Shown here: positions 45,109 to 56,304 of the stretch, in pieces
How the letters are laid out: every line of letters starts with the position of its first letter
Position numbering within the stretch: the stretch's first letter is position 1
NCBI RefSeq assembly: GCF_050624435.1
Contig: NC_134539.1
Coordinates: 124,005,025-124,069,024 of the forward strand
From: Tenrec ecaudatus
Taxonomy: Eukaryota > Chordata > Mammalia > Afrosoricida > Tenrecidae
Direction: 5' to 3'
DNA length: 64,000 bases
The notes under the pieces: generated by a model
What the model was told of the DNA's origin: nothing
Databases searched by the model: none
What the model saw: the letters and a program-made list of their open reading frames with translations, nothing else
Program-made: the position numbers and the translations under genes

Positions 45109-48100
45109 CCAGGCCGCCTCCAGGCCGGGCCTCCCGCTTCGGCCCAGCACCCCCCACCCCCCACCTCCACCACCCCCACCAGGCCTCTCTCACTTCGTCC
45201 TTTTGAGGTTTGGCTCTGGGGCCCAGGCGGCCTTTGCTTCAAACACACTTTCTGGTTGAGTCACTTTTTAACGGCTCCTGTGCTTGGAGCCGGCTGCTGG
45301 GGGCTCCCAGCCTTCGTGGCCCCCTCCCCCATCTGACTGCTTACTAAACTCCAGGGAAAGGGGCTCAGGTGGCCATGACCCTTGGAGAGATTTTTGAAGG
45401 TCACTTGGTCTCATGGCTGGCGACGGGGAGTCGCCTGAGTTCCTCTCGCTGTTCTCTAGGCAGCCCCCCCTTCCTGTTAGTGTGTGAGAGGAGCAGCAGG
45501 CAGGGGGGGGTCTCCCCCAAGGCCAAGTCCCTCCGTGGTCAGCCAGACCAGCAACTTTTGAGGCGTGGGGAATGGGACTCTCTCAGAGAGGATGGGACTG
45601 GCATTCAAGCCGTTGGCCTGAAACTTAACACCCCCACCCCACGCCTGAGTTTCAGGGTCCTGTCTCTGAGATGTGGCTCTCACCCTCCACCCCAGCAAGG
45701 TGACTGACTGAGATCCAGGTGTGACTATGCTTTCTGAAGGTGGCCTGGTGTCTGGTGGCCCCCACCTTCTCCCCATGATGTGCAGAAGATGGAGGTGAAT
45801 GGAGTGAAGGAAGAAAGGAACCAGGCTTTGGGGGTGGGGGGCACATCTCCTGAGTTCTCAGTTCATCCCCGCCCCCCTCAGCTTTTCCAGGCACCCTGGA
45901 AGTTCTGTGTGGGAAAACAGGGACCAAAGGCCTTTTGTTCCCAGCCAAAGGATGCTCAGGGCCAGAGGGGGTTGTGGAGTGGGGTGGGGGCAGGTCTGCT
46001 CCCTCCTCTCAGGTCCCTGGGCAGGTGCCCCACTGCTCTGGAACATGAGGCTCCTGCCCCGCTTTTAAATGCTCTTGATGTTACATTCAGAATCACCCTG
46101 CCAACAGTCACCCGGAGGGACTAGGCCCCTCAACACCGGTTTCCCGCCCTGCTGCTGGTGCAGAGTGGTTGGGCTGCTAAAGGCTGTGGTGGGCACCCAC
46201 AGTTTATGTGCAGCAGGTACAGCTGGAGCAGGTGCAGCTCTGCCGGTCACACAAAGTTTGGGGAGAACTGGGGGTGGGTTTCTTTCCTATCCCCCAGCCC
46301 CACGAGGAGGTCCCAGAGAGACAAAAGTTCCCAGGTCACCTGGGATGCAGTTGGCTTCACTGCCCACTCCCACAGCAGTGGTCAGGGCGGCCTGCTCCTG
46401 CCCCTCACCTACACCCACCCCTGCCACTCTTAGCTGTGATGAGAAGTCTGAGCATGGCGTGGTCCTAACTGGTGTAGGGACTTCAGGGCAGGAGTGGTCC
46501 TGGAGTTTTGCCTAGGTGCCAAGATGACCCCTGTGGGGATGTGAGCAGTTTGGGGATTCTCAGGCCCCTTCCTTCTTCCCTCTGCTCCCTTTGCTGCCCC
46601 TGCAGGGCGGATGAGGAAGCTTTGGAACATGGGGGCTGTTGGCATCGTCATCCGCATCCATCCTGTAATGGCTGGACTCGGCCCCTTGCTGCTCAGATCA
46701 CAAAGATCAGTTTCCCTTGTGGCCTGTCCTCTGCCTTCTCTCCCACCGCCCTCCCCCCTGTGCCCCCAGCCCTAGCTCCTTGGAGGCCAGACCTGCTCCG
46801 CCTTCCTGTTTGCGAGTGGTTAGGTCCTGTGGCTTCTCTCTTGGTGTCTCTTCACAAGGCAGGTTATCTGAGCTGCCATCTCAGCCTGCTGAGGGCCCTG
46901 CCCCCATCCCTGGCAGCTGGAGGGGAGCCTCAGTTTTCTTCATGTACAGACAGTAGGCCTCTCCTTCCACCCTCTGGACCTGTTCCCCTCACACGCTTTA
47001 GGACCTTGAAAACCACTTCCCTTTCTTCTTCCAAGCCCTGCTCCACCTACCCTCCTCCAGGAGCCTTTGGACAGGACAGGGGAGAGGGGGAGGGGTCCCT
47101 GTGACTTTGAGCTTGCCACCGCGGCATCTACAAGTCCGGCCCCGTGGACACTGTCAGCAGTGCCACCCAGGGCCAAGGTGTGCCTGTCGTTGTCCTTTTA
47201 TGTAATTATTCTGCTTTGCCCCTCAGAGTCAAGGGGGTGGGGGTCGTTATGAGCACCGAATGAAGCTCTAGGTACAAAGCGCCCTCACACACCCTCACCG
47301 GTATCTGGAGAGCACCTGAGACCGGTCCTATCCCCTTTTCTCCTTAGTCCCCTCTTGACCTGCCCACAGCTTCAGCTTGACCCCATGTGGGCTGCCCCTG
47401 AGGCCAGGGACATGGGGGTGGGAGCCTTGCAGGGTGCTGTGCTCAGGGCCCCACAGCCTCACCCTTGTCACCTGGTCCAAGCTCGTTCTCCACCCGGGTT
47501 CATGTCCTGGTCCTTCCTGCCCTCAGGCAGCGAACCCCTGGGATAAGAGGTCCAAGCAGAAAGGCCCTTGGAGGACATTTCTCAGCAGGGTCCGAGTGAG
47601 CCCAGCTTGTCCCTCGGGATCTGGCTGGGGCGGGGGTGGAAGTGAACTGTCCATTGGAAGTCTCCGCACAGCGCAGTGCCACAGTGTCTCCTCGCAGTGA
47701 CCGTGGAGGGCTTCACTTCCCTCATCCCCCGAGGCTTCCAGGGGCGGGGTGGGAGTCAGGCCTCTCCCATGGGCCATGGAGGGGTCTGCCTTCTGAGCCC
47801 ACCGAGTGCTCTTCCAGCCACCTTCTCAAACGCCAGCTCAGTTCCCACGAACGAGCGGCTCCCTTTCCCCATGCGGGGTGTGCAGGAGGCTTCCCTCCAC
47901 GTGTGTCCGGAGCCTCGCCGGCATGTCCGCAGCGGCGTGGCTGTTGGGCGGCCTGGTGCCTGTGCATTCACACTTACACCCACCACGTTTGCTCTCAGCC
48001 CCACGTGGCTCGGTCCGGCAGCCCCCAGCGTGGGGTGCCCGCCTGGCGCAGGCTTCAGTCCAGCATGCCACTCCACTCCCAGGGGTACGCCCAGCCCCCA

Positions 48101-49214
48101 CACCACACACTCAGGCTTACAAAGTTGGTCTCTGGGTTGTTCGTATTGCTCCTGGGGCCTTGTCCTAGACTCAGCCCCTGCCCTTGCCCCTGAGTTAGTA
48201 CTTACACCCATCTCTGGCCCTGTTCTCTCCCCAGGGACTAGTCCAGAGATAGGCACCCCGAGCCCCTGGAGATTGGACCCCCTCCGTTCCTCCCTTCTGC
48301 AGCCCCGGCCTCTTCTGAAACCTCCTGGTTCCAGAGGCTCTGCAGACAGAGATAAGGGACCTCAGTCTTTCTCCTCAGAGACACACATATAGGAAGGCAG
48401 CAGGGTGCAGGGTGGCCTCAGAAAAGAAGTGTCCTTTGTTGGTGAAGGCGGCCAGGAACACCAACTAGTCCGTTCAGGACAGGAAGGGTTTGGGCGGGAG
48501 ACTGTTGGAAGGGGTGAGATTCTCAAGGCTGACTTGCCCCAGCTCACATGCCATAGGGCCCCATGACAGAGCTGCCCCAGAAGCCAGGCCCTCTGGCTCT
48601 CCTCTGGGACTCTGCTGGGAAGGACTGCATAAAGGGAGGGCGAGCAGATGCCCTAGGAGGAGGGGCCACGATGGGTGGGGGTCTAGGAACCCAGATCACT
48701 GCACAACTTTGATATTCTTACCCTCTTATCGCCTGGGGCAGCCACTTCCCCTCCGCCCAGAGTCAGAGGCAGGGGTGGTCTCTTAAAGGAGCACTGATCC
48801 ATTTCTGGCCAGTTGGCCCTACAAACCACCCTTCCCTCTGCTCTTGGTCCGAGTGGAGGTCCCCCTTTCTCTGCTGCATTGTTGAAAGCCACTCTCCCAT
48901 TCAAGGGCCCTTTCGAAGAGGGCCTTGTCCGGTCATCTCTGCCACGCTTGCTCTCCATGCCAATTCGAGTCCAGGCCCTGAAGTCTGTGGGGGCCTGTCC
49001 CCGGAAGGGGCACCCAGAGAAGGGGCTCACAGTCTTCTAGGAAGGTGTCATGGGTCATTCTCCTCTTCCGGCCTCCCGGACCTTCTCTTGAGCCCATCCC
49101 TCTTGAATACAGAGCCCAACCCACTGAGAGGTTTGCTGAACCCTGGGGGGAAAGAGTGTCCCAACCCCAGCCCATCCCAGCTCCACTGCCCCGACCGTTT
49201 GTGGCTCCCCTCCA

Positions 49215-49465
49215 GTTATGAATTGAATTGTGTCCCTCCCAGAATATGTGTTATAAATCCTAACCTCTAAGGCTGTGGTTAGAACCCCATTTGGGAATAA
49301 AATGCCTTTGTTACGTAAATGAGGGAGACTTACTATGGGGTGTACATTGAGTTCATCTCTCTGAGATACAAATGAGATTGAACAAATAACTAAAGGAAGC
49401 AGAGCTGGGGGGAGAATGATGTCATGCTTTGTGAATCTCACCCAGGAGCAGAAGTTCAGAAGAGA
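49215..49465 (+). mobile_element. Unnamed interspersed repeat, copy 1
   Basis: Shares ordered blocks with 51385-51600: CCCATT-GGGA, TGCCTTTGTTA-GT-AATGAG, ATTCAACAAATAA-like, GGAAGCAGAG, GAGCAGAAGTTCAGAAGAGAC. The family is not known to me; it may be an LTR or LINE 3' end. Confidence 0.6.
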
Positions 49466-49476
49466 CAAGGACCTCC

Positions 49477-49527
49477 TTGCAGAGAAGAAGAAGAAGAAGA
49501 AGAAGGAAGAGGAGGAGGAGGAGGAGA

Positions 49528-49591
<64 letters not shown>
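49477..49591 (+). repeat. Pure purine (GAA)n(GGA)n(GA)n tract
   Basis: About 115 bp contain only A and G: GAA triplets, then GGA triplets, then over 25 GA dinucleotides. Such mirror-like purine runs can form triplex DNA. Glu/Lys/Arg- and Leu/Ser-rich reading frames here are artefacts. Confidence 0.95.
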
Positions 49592-49594
<3 letters not shown>

Positions 49595-49845
49595 CCTTCT
49601 CTAGAACCAACATGCTGAAATCAGAACTTCTTGCCTCCTAAAGTATGCGTGAAAATTCTGTTCGTTAAAATCCCTCACGTATAGTCTTTCTGTTTGGGTT
49701 GCACTAGCTATGTAAGAGAGAAGTAGGTCCCTGAAGAGTGGGGTGCTATTCTGACACCTATGCTGTGAGTTGTCTCTGGAATTGGGTAGTGGGCAGCGTC
49801 TGGAAGACTGGAGCGTAAGGCAGACGAGCGTCTGTCCTCTCAGAG

Positions 49846-50036
49846 CAGTGGTTCTCAGCCTCCCTCACGCCACGACCCTTTCACACAGCTCCTCCTGGGG
49901 TGCTGACCCCCGACCATAGCACGATTTTTGCTGCTGCTTCATCACTGTCATTTTGCTACTGCTACGAATCAGGCAACCCCTGTGAAAGGGTCATTCGACC
50001 CCAAGGGGGTCGCGACCCACAGGTGGAGAACCGCTA
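49846..50036. mobile_element. SPIN-like hAT copy
   Basis: Starts CAGTGGTTCTCAGCCTCCC and ends GGGGGTCGCGACCCACAGG then GGAGAACCGCTA. Flanks TCTCAGAG and ACTAGAGA are only weakly alike. Orientation matches the copy at 7110. Confidence 0.85.
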
Positions 50037-51384
50037 CTAGAGAACCCGTGTGCCCCCAGCAGCAGAGTGCTGCTGGCAAGGTGGAGGTGAAATGTGCTTT
50101 TGGTAAAATTTTTAAATAAAAAAAAAATTCTTTTTAAAGAAAACAAAGAGCATGTGGTTGTCCAATGGAGGCAGGGTGGTGCTTCTTAAGCAGTGGCAAA
50201 GAGCCTGTCTGGATGAGGGTGGGGGTGATGGTGGTGGAGCTGCATGTGATGAACCTGGACAGCTGGCTGATGAGAGCTCCACGTGGCTGCGTGGTTTCTC
50301 CTTGTCACTTAGAGTCAAATAAATGCAAGAGGCAAGAGGCAGACTTAAACATGAACTGCCTGAAAGGAACGCCAGACGTAAAGATCTGGAAGGTTCCGAG
50401 TAGGACAGGTGTCGCAGCAGGTCTCCTAAGGACGCGGCTACACAAGAGGTTAAGCCTGTGTCGGCTGAATCTTGCCAACTACCCGCAGCTGACAGCCCAT
50501 CAGCGTCCATCCATTAAAGCAGGTAGAGAAAGCGTGACAGGAGGAGTGCTCCCTACTCTTGGCAGAAAACAGGCCAAAGGCACGGCGTCTGTTGTCCTCA
50601 GTGAAAAGCAAAGAACCGGCTCTCCGTCAGCCTTGTGATCTGCAGAAGGGTTGGGAGAGGCGTGGGAAACAGGACCTTCTGGGTTGTGTCGGGGTCTTGT
50701 GGGTCTCAGAGCTAGGCCACAGCCTCCCAGCCTCCGAAGAATGGGATCTTCAACAACCCAGTTCCAGATGTGAGGCTGGTGGCCAAGGGTGCAAGGAAGA
50801 CGGAGTTGCCTCCTGAAGTTGAGGGGGTGGAGCTGCCATGGCCAAAGAGCTGAGGGTGGGTTGCCACTCAGACAGACGAGGAGAATGGACCACACAAAGC
50901 CAAGGGAGCAGGCTGCCACCCCAGTGGGTTTGGAAGGGAGGGCTGAATCCCAGGTCTGGGGCCTCGAGGCTGGAGGGCAGGGTGCTTCTCAGACATTTCC
51001 AAAGACCATTTTCTTCTCATGCCTTGAAAGTTCCTATAAGTGGCTTGCTTTCTTTGGGGCTTACTGGATGCCTGCTGGCTCTTCTTTTCCTCCAGTTCTC
51101 AAAGTCAACCATTTGCAATGAAAATGTTGACCCGTGCTTTTTCCGTTATTGGGCTTCAGCAGTAGGTAATTTGCTGCCTAGATTCCACAGGAGAAGAGGA
51201 ACTTGACCTCAGGATGGAGTAGGCCTGAAGTCTCCTCCATATTTGATCTGGGTGAGTCAGAACATGAGAGTTTGGAGCTGAGGTGAATTTAAAACTTTCC
51301 AGGTGAGGTGATGGGGTGGCTGTGTTTTGCATATGACAAGCACATGTATTGTGAGGGGCCAAGAGGTTTCCACCTATGGAATTG

Positions 51385-51600
51385 TGTCAAAATTAGGTGC
51401 TGTCAATTCTAAACCCTATGCCTGTGGTAACCTATAATCCCATTACGGGATGTGTTGCCTTTGTTATGTTAATGAGACAGGATTCCGGTTAGGTGTGTCT
51501 TTGGTTAATCTCTTTAGATGTACACAGGTGATTCAACAAATAAGGGAAAGAAGCAGAGGTGAGGGAAGAGAGAGTGACCAAGAGCAGAAGTTCAGAAGAG
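51385..51600 (+). mobile_element. Unnamed interspersed repeat, copy 2
   Basis: Diverged partner of 49215-49465, in the same orientation 2.2 kb away, sharing GATTCAACAAATAAGGGAAAG, AGAAGCAGAG and GAGCAGAAGTTCAGAAGAGAC. Confidence 0.6.
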
Positions 51601-53407
51601 ACTAGGTCTAGAACCTTCCTTCGGAGACAGCAGAGAGAGACGCCTGTGCCCCGAGCCGCCACACGGAGTGTGTCCTGCTAGTGAGGAAAGACCTCTCTAG
51701 GAGAGTGTCCACGTGGGGCGTTTCTGTTGTCGCGGCCCTAGATCACGAAGACCTCTCCCCACACAGGCCCTGGGCTAGGCAGTTTCCTGCTTTGCCCGTG
51801 GGGAAAGCGGGGGTGACATGCAGGTGGGTGGACTCCATGCCCACATCCGGTGGCTGCCAAAAACACCCCCACCCCCATTGGAGCCTCTTTCTCTTTACTC
51901 CCCTGTCTCTCCTGCCTCCTGGGCAGCCTTCTGTTTTAGGACCATAGCACAGCTCTGTCCTGTACCGGTGTCCCCCCAGATTCCAAGGGAAGCCTGGTGT
52001 CCCCCACCACAGACCCCAAGGGAAGCCTGGTGCCAATAGACCCACTGGGGCCTGATTTGACCCCCGCCTCGCCCCCTGTGCAAAGCGTCCTCCAAACCAG
52101 GCCTGGTCTCTTGCAGCCTGGGATAGCCTGGGGCCAGGGGAGAAGCGGCTCTGTGGGTGCTGAGGGCATGCTAGCCCAGAGCCCCTTCTTGCCTCGGCAG
52201 GCAGCTTGGTGGCCTCTCTGGGGAGCATGTGTAGAGGTCTTACCGCCACTGTTGCCTGGAAGAGAAGGCAGCGTTCTGGGTTGGGGTCAACTCCACGGGA
52301 GTGGGGCTTAGAGAGAGCACCGTCCCTCCTGCTGGAATGGAGGACCCTAAGCTTGGGGCACCCATCAAGGTTCCTAGCAGGGGGCCTGTCTCTAGGGTAC
52401 CTCCAATGCCCTGAATCAGTCTCAGATTCTTGCACCATCCCCTGGCGCTGGTGCCATGGGGCGGGGGGAGGGACCGAGAGAGGGGGGAGAAGAAGGTCAG
52501 GTCAGGAAGCCACCTGCCTAGGACGACGTGTGAGATGGTCCCTTTGGGCCTCCGCCCACCGACACCCAGGCCTGACTGGTTTCCTGTCTGTCCTCCTCCC
52601 CAGAGAGGGAGGGGCCCTCGGTTCTGTGCTGCGGTATGGGGGCGGGCTCCAAGTCCGTTGGGTGCCCTGAGAGCTGACCCACGTGGCCTTGGGGTTATAA
52701 GCCCTGCCCGCCCTGAGGGGACCCCATTTCTCAGCCTGGAGCCCAGGACCTGCTCTTCTCAGCCTTCAGGCATCAGGTAAGGTCAGAACTTTGTCTTCAG
52801 CGCCAATGGGAGCCCCCCAATTGCCGGGCCTCAGAGCAGAGGAGGGCTTGGGTTTTGGGGCCCAGTGTGGAGATACTTTGGGGAGGGGGCCAGGAGCCTG
52901 GGGAGGGGGACAAGGCCTACTAGCAAAGCTCTAGGAGTAGCCCCTCCCCCTCTTTATGGTGGTGGAGCCTGGCCGATGGCGATGGCAACTTCTCTCTGGA
53001 TAAGGGTGTGAAGTGGCTCCTGGCCCCAACGAAGGGAAGGAGTCAGAAGCCCTGTGGCAGGAGGCCAGAGAGAAGGGGTGGGGGTGAGGTTGATGCAGGG
53101 TCGGCAAAGGGGTGCCAAACTTCTCCCTCTGCCCAACATGGCCAGTCTCCTCTTTGCCACACCCTGGGGGAAGCCGCCAGGCGGGATGAGGGCCTGGGCT
53201 GGGGCTGGGTGGGGAGGCTAGAGACCTGGCCTTGGGAAGAGAGTGGGGCGACCTTGGGAGGGCGCTGGAAGGGGGGCAGTGTGTCTGGCAGGAGTCCTTC
53301 AGCGGGTGGAAGGCCTGAGGGCGGCAGTGCTGCTAAGTCTCCTGTACCTGAGTGCCCCCCAAAGTGGGGGATGGGGCAGAGGCTTAGGGGGAAGGGAAGA
53401 AGGAACC

Positions 53408-53419
53408 AAAGAGGAAGTG
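53408..53419 (+). promoter_or_regulatory. PU.1 (SPI1) consensus site upstream of miR-142
   Basis: AAAGAGGAAGTG matches the PU.1 consensus base for base, 173 bp upstream of the hairpin. PU.1 is a master myeloid/lymphoid ETS factor, fitting the blood-restricted expression of miR-142. Confidence 0.55.
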
Positions 53420-53453
53420 GGGGGGTTGGTAGAGGAGGCAAGATCTGGCGCCA

Positions 53454-53463
53454 TGCTGAGTCA
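53454..53463 (+). promoter_or_regulatory. NF-E2/AP-1 type site upstream of miR-142
   Basis: TGCTGAGTCA is the NF-E2 (Maf/p45) consensus containing an AP-1 core, 128 bp before the hairpin and 35 bp after the PU.1 site. Confidence 0.45.
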
Positions 53464-53591
53464 CCGCCCACAGGGCCTAGGGCGGGTCCTTGGGGCCACC
53501 TTGTAGGGTGGTGGGGTCCTAGGAAGCCCCGCGGCGTACAGCAGTGTGGAAGAGGAGCAGGCGGCCAGAAGCACACACGGACGGACAGACA

Positions 53592-53678
53592 GACAGTGCA
53601 GTCACCCATAAAGTAGAAAGCACTACTAACAGCACTGGAGGGTGTAGTGTTTCCTACTTTATGGATGAGTGTACTGTG
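53592..53678 (+). ncRNA. MIR142: pre-miR-142 hairpin
   Basis: The 87-bp segment folds into a long hairpin and, as far as I can recall it, is identical to human pre-miR-142. The 5p arm is at 53607-53627 (begins CATAAAGTAGAAAG) and the 3p arm at 53643-53665 (begins TGTAGTGTTTCC). miR-142 is expressed almost exclusively in blood cells, where it controls lymphoid, myeloid and megakaryocyte functions. It lies 3.5 kb upstream of TSPOAP1 on the same strand, as in human. Confidence 0.98.
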
Positions 53679-54064
53679 GGCTTCGGAGACCACGCCATCG
53701 CCCCCGCGGCCGCCTGCCACCATCTAAGGATCTCACATGACAGGTGAGCACCGCAGGTGTCGTCCCCCCCACCTTCCCAGCACTTTCTCCCCCTCCTCTC
53801 CCACCTTGACAACCACTGTCCCCAGTGCTGGTTCCTGCCAACCAGGAACCCGCCATACTTGCTCCTCTGCTGCCCCAAAGTCTGAGGTGGGGTGTGGGGA
53901 GGCCCGGATGGTGTGTACATCTGATGCAACTTCGAAGAGGACCAGAAGGAATGGGGGCCCAGGCGAAAGCCAGACGATGGATGGATCGATGCCGGGGCAA
54001 GGAAGAGACCGGAGAGGAGGGCAGAGGGAGGGCAGGGGGTGGGAGTGCCAGGGCCCTCTTCACT

Positions 54065-54070
54065 AATAAA
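54065..54070 (+). terminator. Polyadenylation signal downstream of miR-142
   Basis: AATAAA followed about 15-40 bp later by TTTCTCTTTTGTCTG and CTTGTTACTGGG, a standard downstream element. It is the first such signal after the hairpin. Confidence 0.6.
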
Positions 54071-54717
54071 AAATGGACTCTTTCTCTTTTGTCTGAGACT
54101 CTTGTTACTGGGATTGGGGGATGAGTGGGGGTAGCAGGCACGTGGATGGGATGGGGCACCCTGAGGCCTGGAAGAAGAAGGCCTCCCATTCTCTGGAGGA
54201 AATGGTTTGGGCCCTGTCTCCTAGACCAGAAAGCTCCCTGGGCCACACAAATGGGTGTGCTTAACTAATAACCTAGAGGTTGGCGGCTGAGCCCACCCGG
54301 CGGCTGGCCAGCTTCTGGACAGAGGACGACCCGGGCGCCGTTCTCTGAAACGAAACGCACCAGGTGCCATGAGCTGGAGATTGATTCGGAGGTGGTGCTC
54401 CTTTAAAAACGAAACCAGAAGACACCCAGGCTCACGGGAGGGAAGGGCCTGGGCTGCTGGGAAGAGGACCTCCTGGGCTTCCGAGGAAAGAGGAGGAGAC
54501 CTGGAGCGGCAGGGTTGGGAAGGGCCTCTCACCTTTCAACCCAGCTCTGGCCCTGCTGTGCCCTCCACCTGCTGCCTGCCCCCCACCCCTTGGTCCCCCG
54601 TGGAGGGCTGCCACCTTCAGTTTTAATCCAAGAACATCCATGGCCCTTCACAGCCTGAGGATCGGGCACATGTGTACCTTAGCACATACACAAAGCACCT
54701 TGTGCAGTCAAAGGCAT

Positions 54718-55170
54718 AGGTAGTAACACGCACACACAAGCACACGCGTGCCTTTCTACATGTGCATATGCTATCAGCACGCGTGCAGTGACTGGCAGGT
54801 CACACAATGTGCAGAGATAAGCATCTAAGTGAACATGCAGAGGAGAGCGTCCACACAGAAGCATAGCAATGACATTCACCAGCAAACACAGGGGCACACT
54901 CACACAACACACCCATGTGCACGGCCACATACATGTTTACACAATACAAAATGACACTGTTTTGTATATGTGTTCAGTGACATAACCGAGATGCATATGC
55001 ATTTTTCATGACATGCCTGTAGACTACGATAGCCTCACACACCCCTAACATCAAGCACACAGATGCTGGCAAACAGACAGAATACACAATGACACACACA
55101 AAAACCAAAAAGCAAACTCAGGGTTCTGGACACGCACATACACACACACACAAACACACACATGTCTATA
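54718..55170 (+). repeat. CA-rich low-complexity region
   Basis: Scattered CACACA and ACATAC runs, the longest at about 55138-55161. No gene signal. Confidence 0.8.
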
Positions 55171-55211
55171 TACATACATACCCCATGAAGCCCACAGACA
55201 CCTTATTAGTA

Positions 55212-55295
55212 ATGCCAAGGGGGTTTCAGAAAGTTTGTGGAGGAAATTCCATGATCTTTCAATTCCGTTTCCCATGACGTTTTTGAAGTCCCTTC
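55212..55295. mobile_element. Short palindromic MITE (mariner-like?)
   Basis: GGGTTTCAGAAAGTTTGTGG near the left and CCCATGACGTTTTTGAAGTCCC at the right are imperfect inverted repeats about 20 bp long, with about 35 bp between them. The pattern resembles small mariner derivatives. No TA flank is clear. Confidence 0.35.
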
Positions 55296-56267
55296 ATCTT
55301 TCTAGGAGAACAATGGCCCCATACACCTACAACATCAGCGATGCCTGTTAATCAATGCACATGATACCATGCACACACACGACGGCAGGCACACGTCTTT
55401 GAAGTACACGCAGTGACAACATCTTGTCATACCGATCCACATCCTGTTTTCGGGAAGTGAGTGTGTAACTTCTTCCCCAGGCATCGCCCACAGTTCCATC
55501 AGCTGCCACCTGGGGTGGAGCCACCCTCAGTGGGGGCCTTGTGGCTCAGGACAGCTGCTATTCCCCGGGGACGCCACACGAGGGCTCTCAACTTTGGCTG
55601 CGACAGGCTTTTTGAGACTGCAGACAGACAGAGTTCAGGTTCAGAGGGGAGGGGCTGCTTCTCCACAGCCTGTCCCAACACCCCCCACCCCACTCCCCTC
55701 TGGGTCCTCTGTCTCGGCTCCTGCTCCCATGAACAGGTCGACTCATGGGTAAGCAGTTCCTAGGTCCCTGTTCCAAAAAGCCATTTTCTCACAATACGGT
55801 CCAAGGCTAGACAGAAGAGGCGCTATGAGGCAAAAGCAGCTCACTGACCCTGTGGTCCCCCTTGCTGGCGGGAGACAGCCAGGATGTCCCTCAAATGCAG
55901 CCCATCAGGAGAGAGCGGAGCGACTCTCCAGCCGGTTTTTACCTCTCCGTTTCTCTGCCTAGTTCTCTCTTTGTTTCTTGTCCAATCTCATCTCTTCTAT
56001 TCCTGCCCTTCGCCAGGGCTGGACGTCTGTCTGTCAGTCATGCCGTTTCTTCTCTACGTCTCCTCAGTCTCCTCACTTCAGGCTGGAATGTGGGATGGTC
56101 CACCCGCGCAGCTCCCTTGCCTCTGCACCGTGGGAGGTACAAGGGTGGGTGGGGATGAGGGGTGGGTGCGAGGTCACAGGCAGGGTCCACTGGGCTGGGA
56201 TCCCAGGAGGAACCTGCTCTTCCCTCTGTCCCGACCCTGCCAGCCGGTCCAGCTCACCAGCCCTTCT

Positions 56268-56304
56268 CCATCACCATGGAAACCGGCAGCTGACTTCCTA
56301 TTGG
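56268..56304 (-). promoter_or_regulatory. RFX X-box and CCAAT box upstream of TSPOAP1
   Basis: CCATCACCATGGAAAC (56268-56283) read on the minus strand is GTTTCCATGGTGATGG, close to the palindromic RFX X-box. An inverted CCAAT box (ATTGG, 56300-56304) lies 17 bp downstream. The pairing resembles known X-box/Y-box promoters. It lies 0.9 kb before the TSPOAP1 start codon. Confidence 0.4.

Larger units (their letters stand above)
39250..52600. other. Intergenic region SUPT4H1 to MIR142
   Basis: About 13 kb without a supportable gene. It holds AfroSINE, SPIN, MIR and unnamed repeats (listed separately) and a largely repeat-poor, GC-rich block from about 43500 to 48900. That block has long open frames but none with recognisable domains, splice structure or similarity to known proteins. 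In human, noncoding RNAs (such as TSPOAP1-AS1) occupy this neighbourhood; I cannot define their exons here. Confidence 0.6.
52695..54090 (+). ncRNA. MIR142HG: Candidate pri-miR-142 transcription unit
   Basis: A TATA-like TTATAA (52695-52700) with an E-box CACGTG 10 bp upstream (52680-52685) precedes the hairpin by 0.9 kb. An AATAAA (54065-54070) followed by U/GU-rich sequence lies 0.4 kb after it. The implied transcript is about 1.4 kb, similar in size to the compact miR-142 primary transcript known from other mammals. A perfect-looking splice donor CAG|GTAAGG at 52777 is also present. The boundaries are inference from motifs only. Confidence 0.5.

Noticed and set aside
44452-45336. Open frame of 294 codons in the intergenic block
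   Set aside because: GC-rich DNA gives long chance frames; residues are Pro/Ser/Gly-rich without domains, and other frames and the opposite strand are also open. Conservation analysis could revive it.
47636-48392. Overlapping open frames of 185-238 codons
   Set aside because: Several frames are open at once, the composition follows local GC content, and no splice or domain evidence exists.
49416-49618. Small Glu/Lys/Arg-rich or Leu/Ser-rich proteins
   Set aside because: Simple GAA/GGA/GA repeat translated in different frames.
53043-53723. Minus-strand open frame of 226 codons across the miR-142 locus
   Set aside because: It overlaps the hairpin and its regulatory sites, is Pro/Ser-rich and has no known relative.
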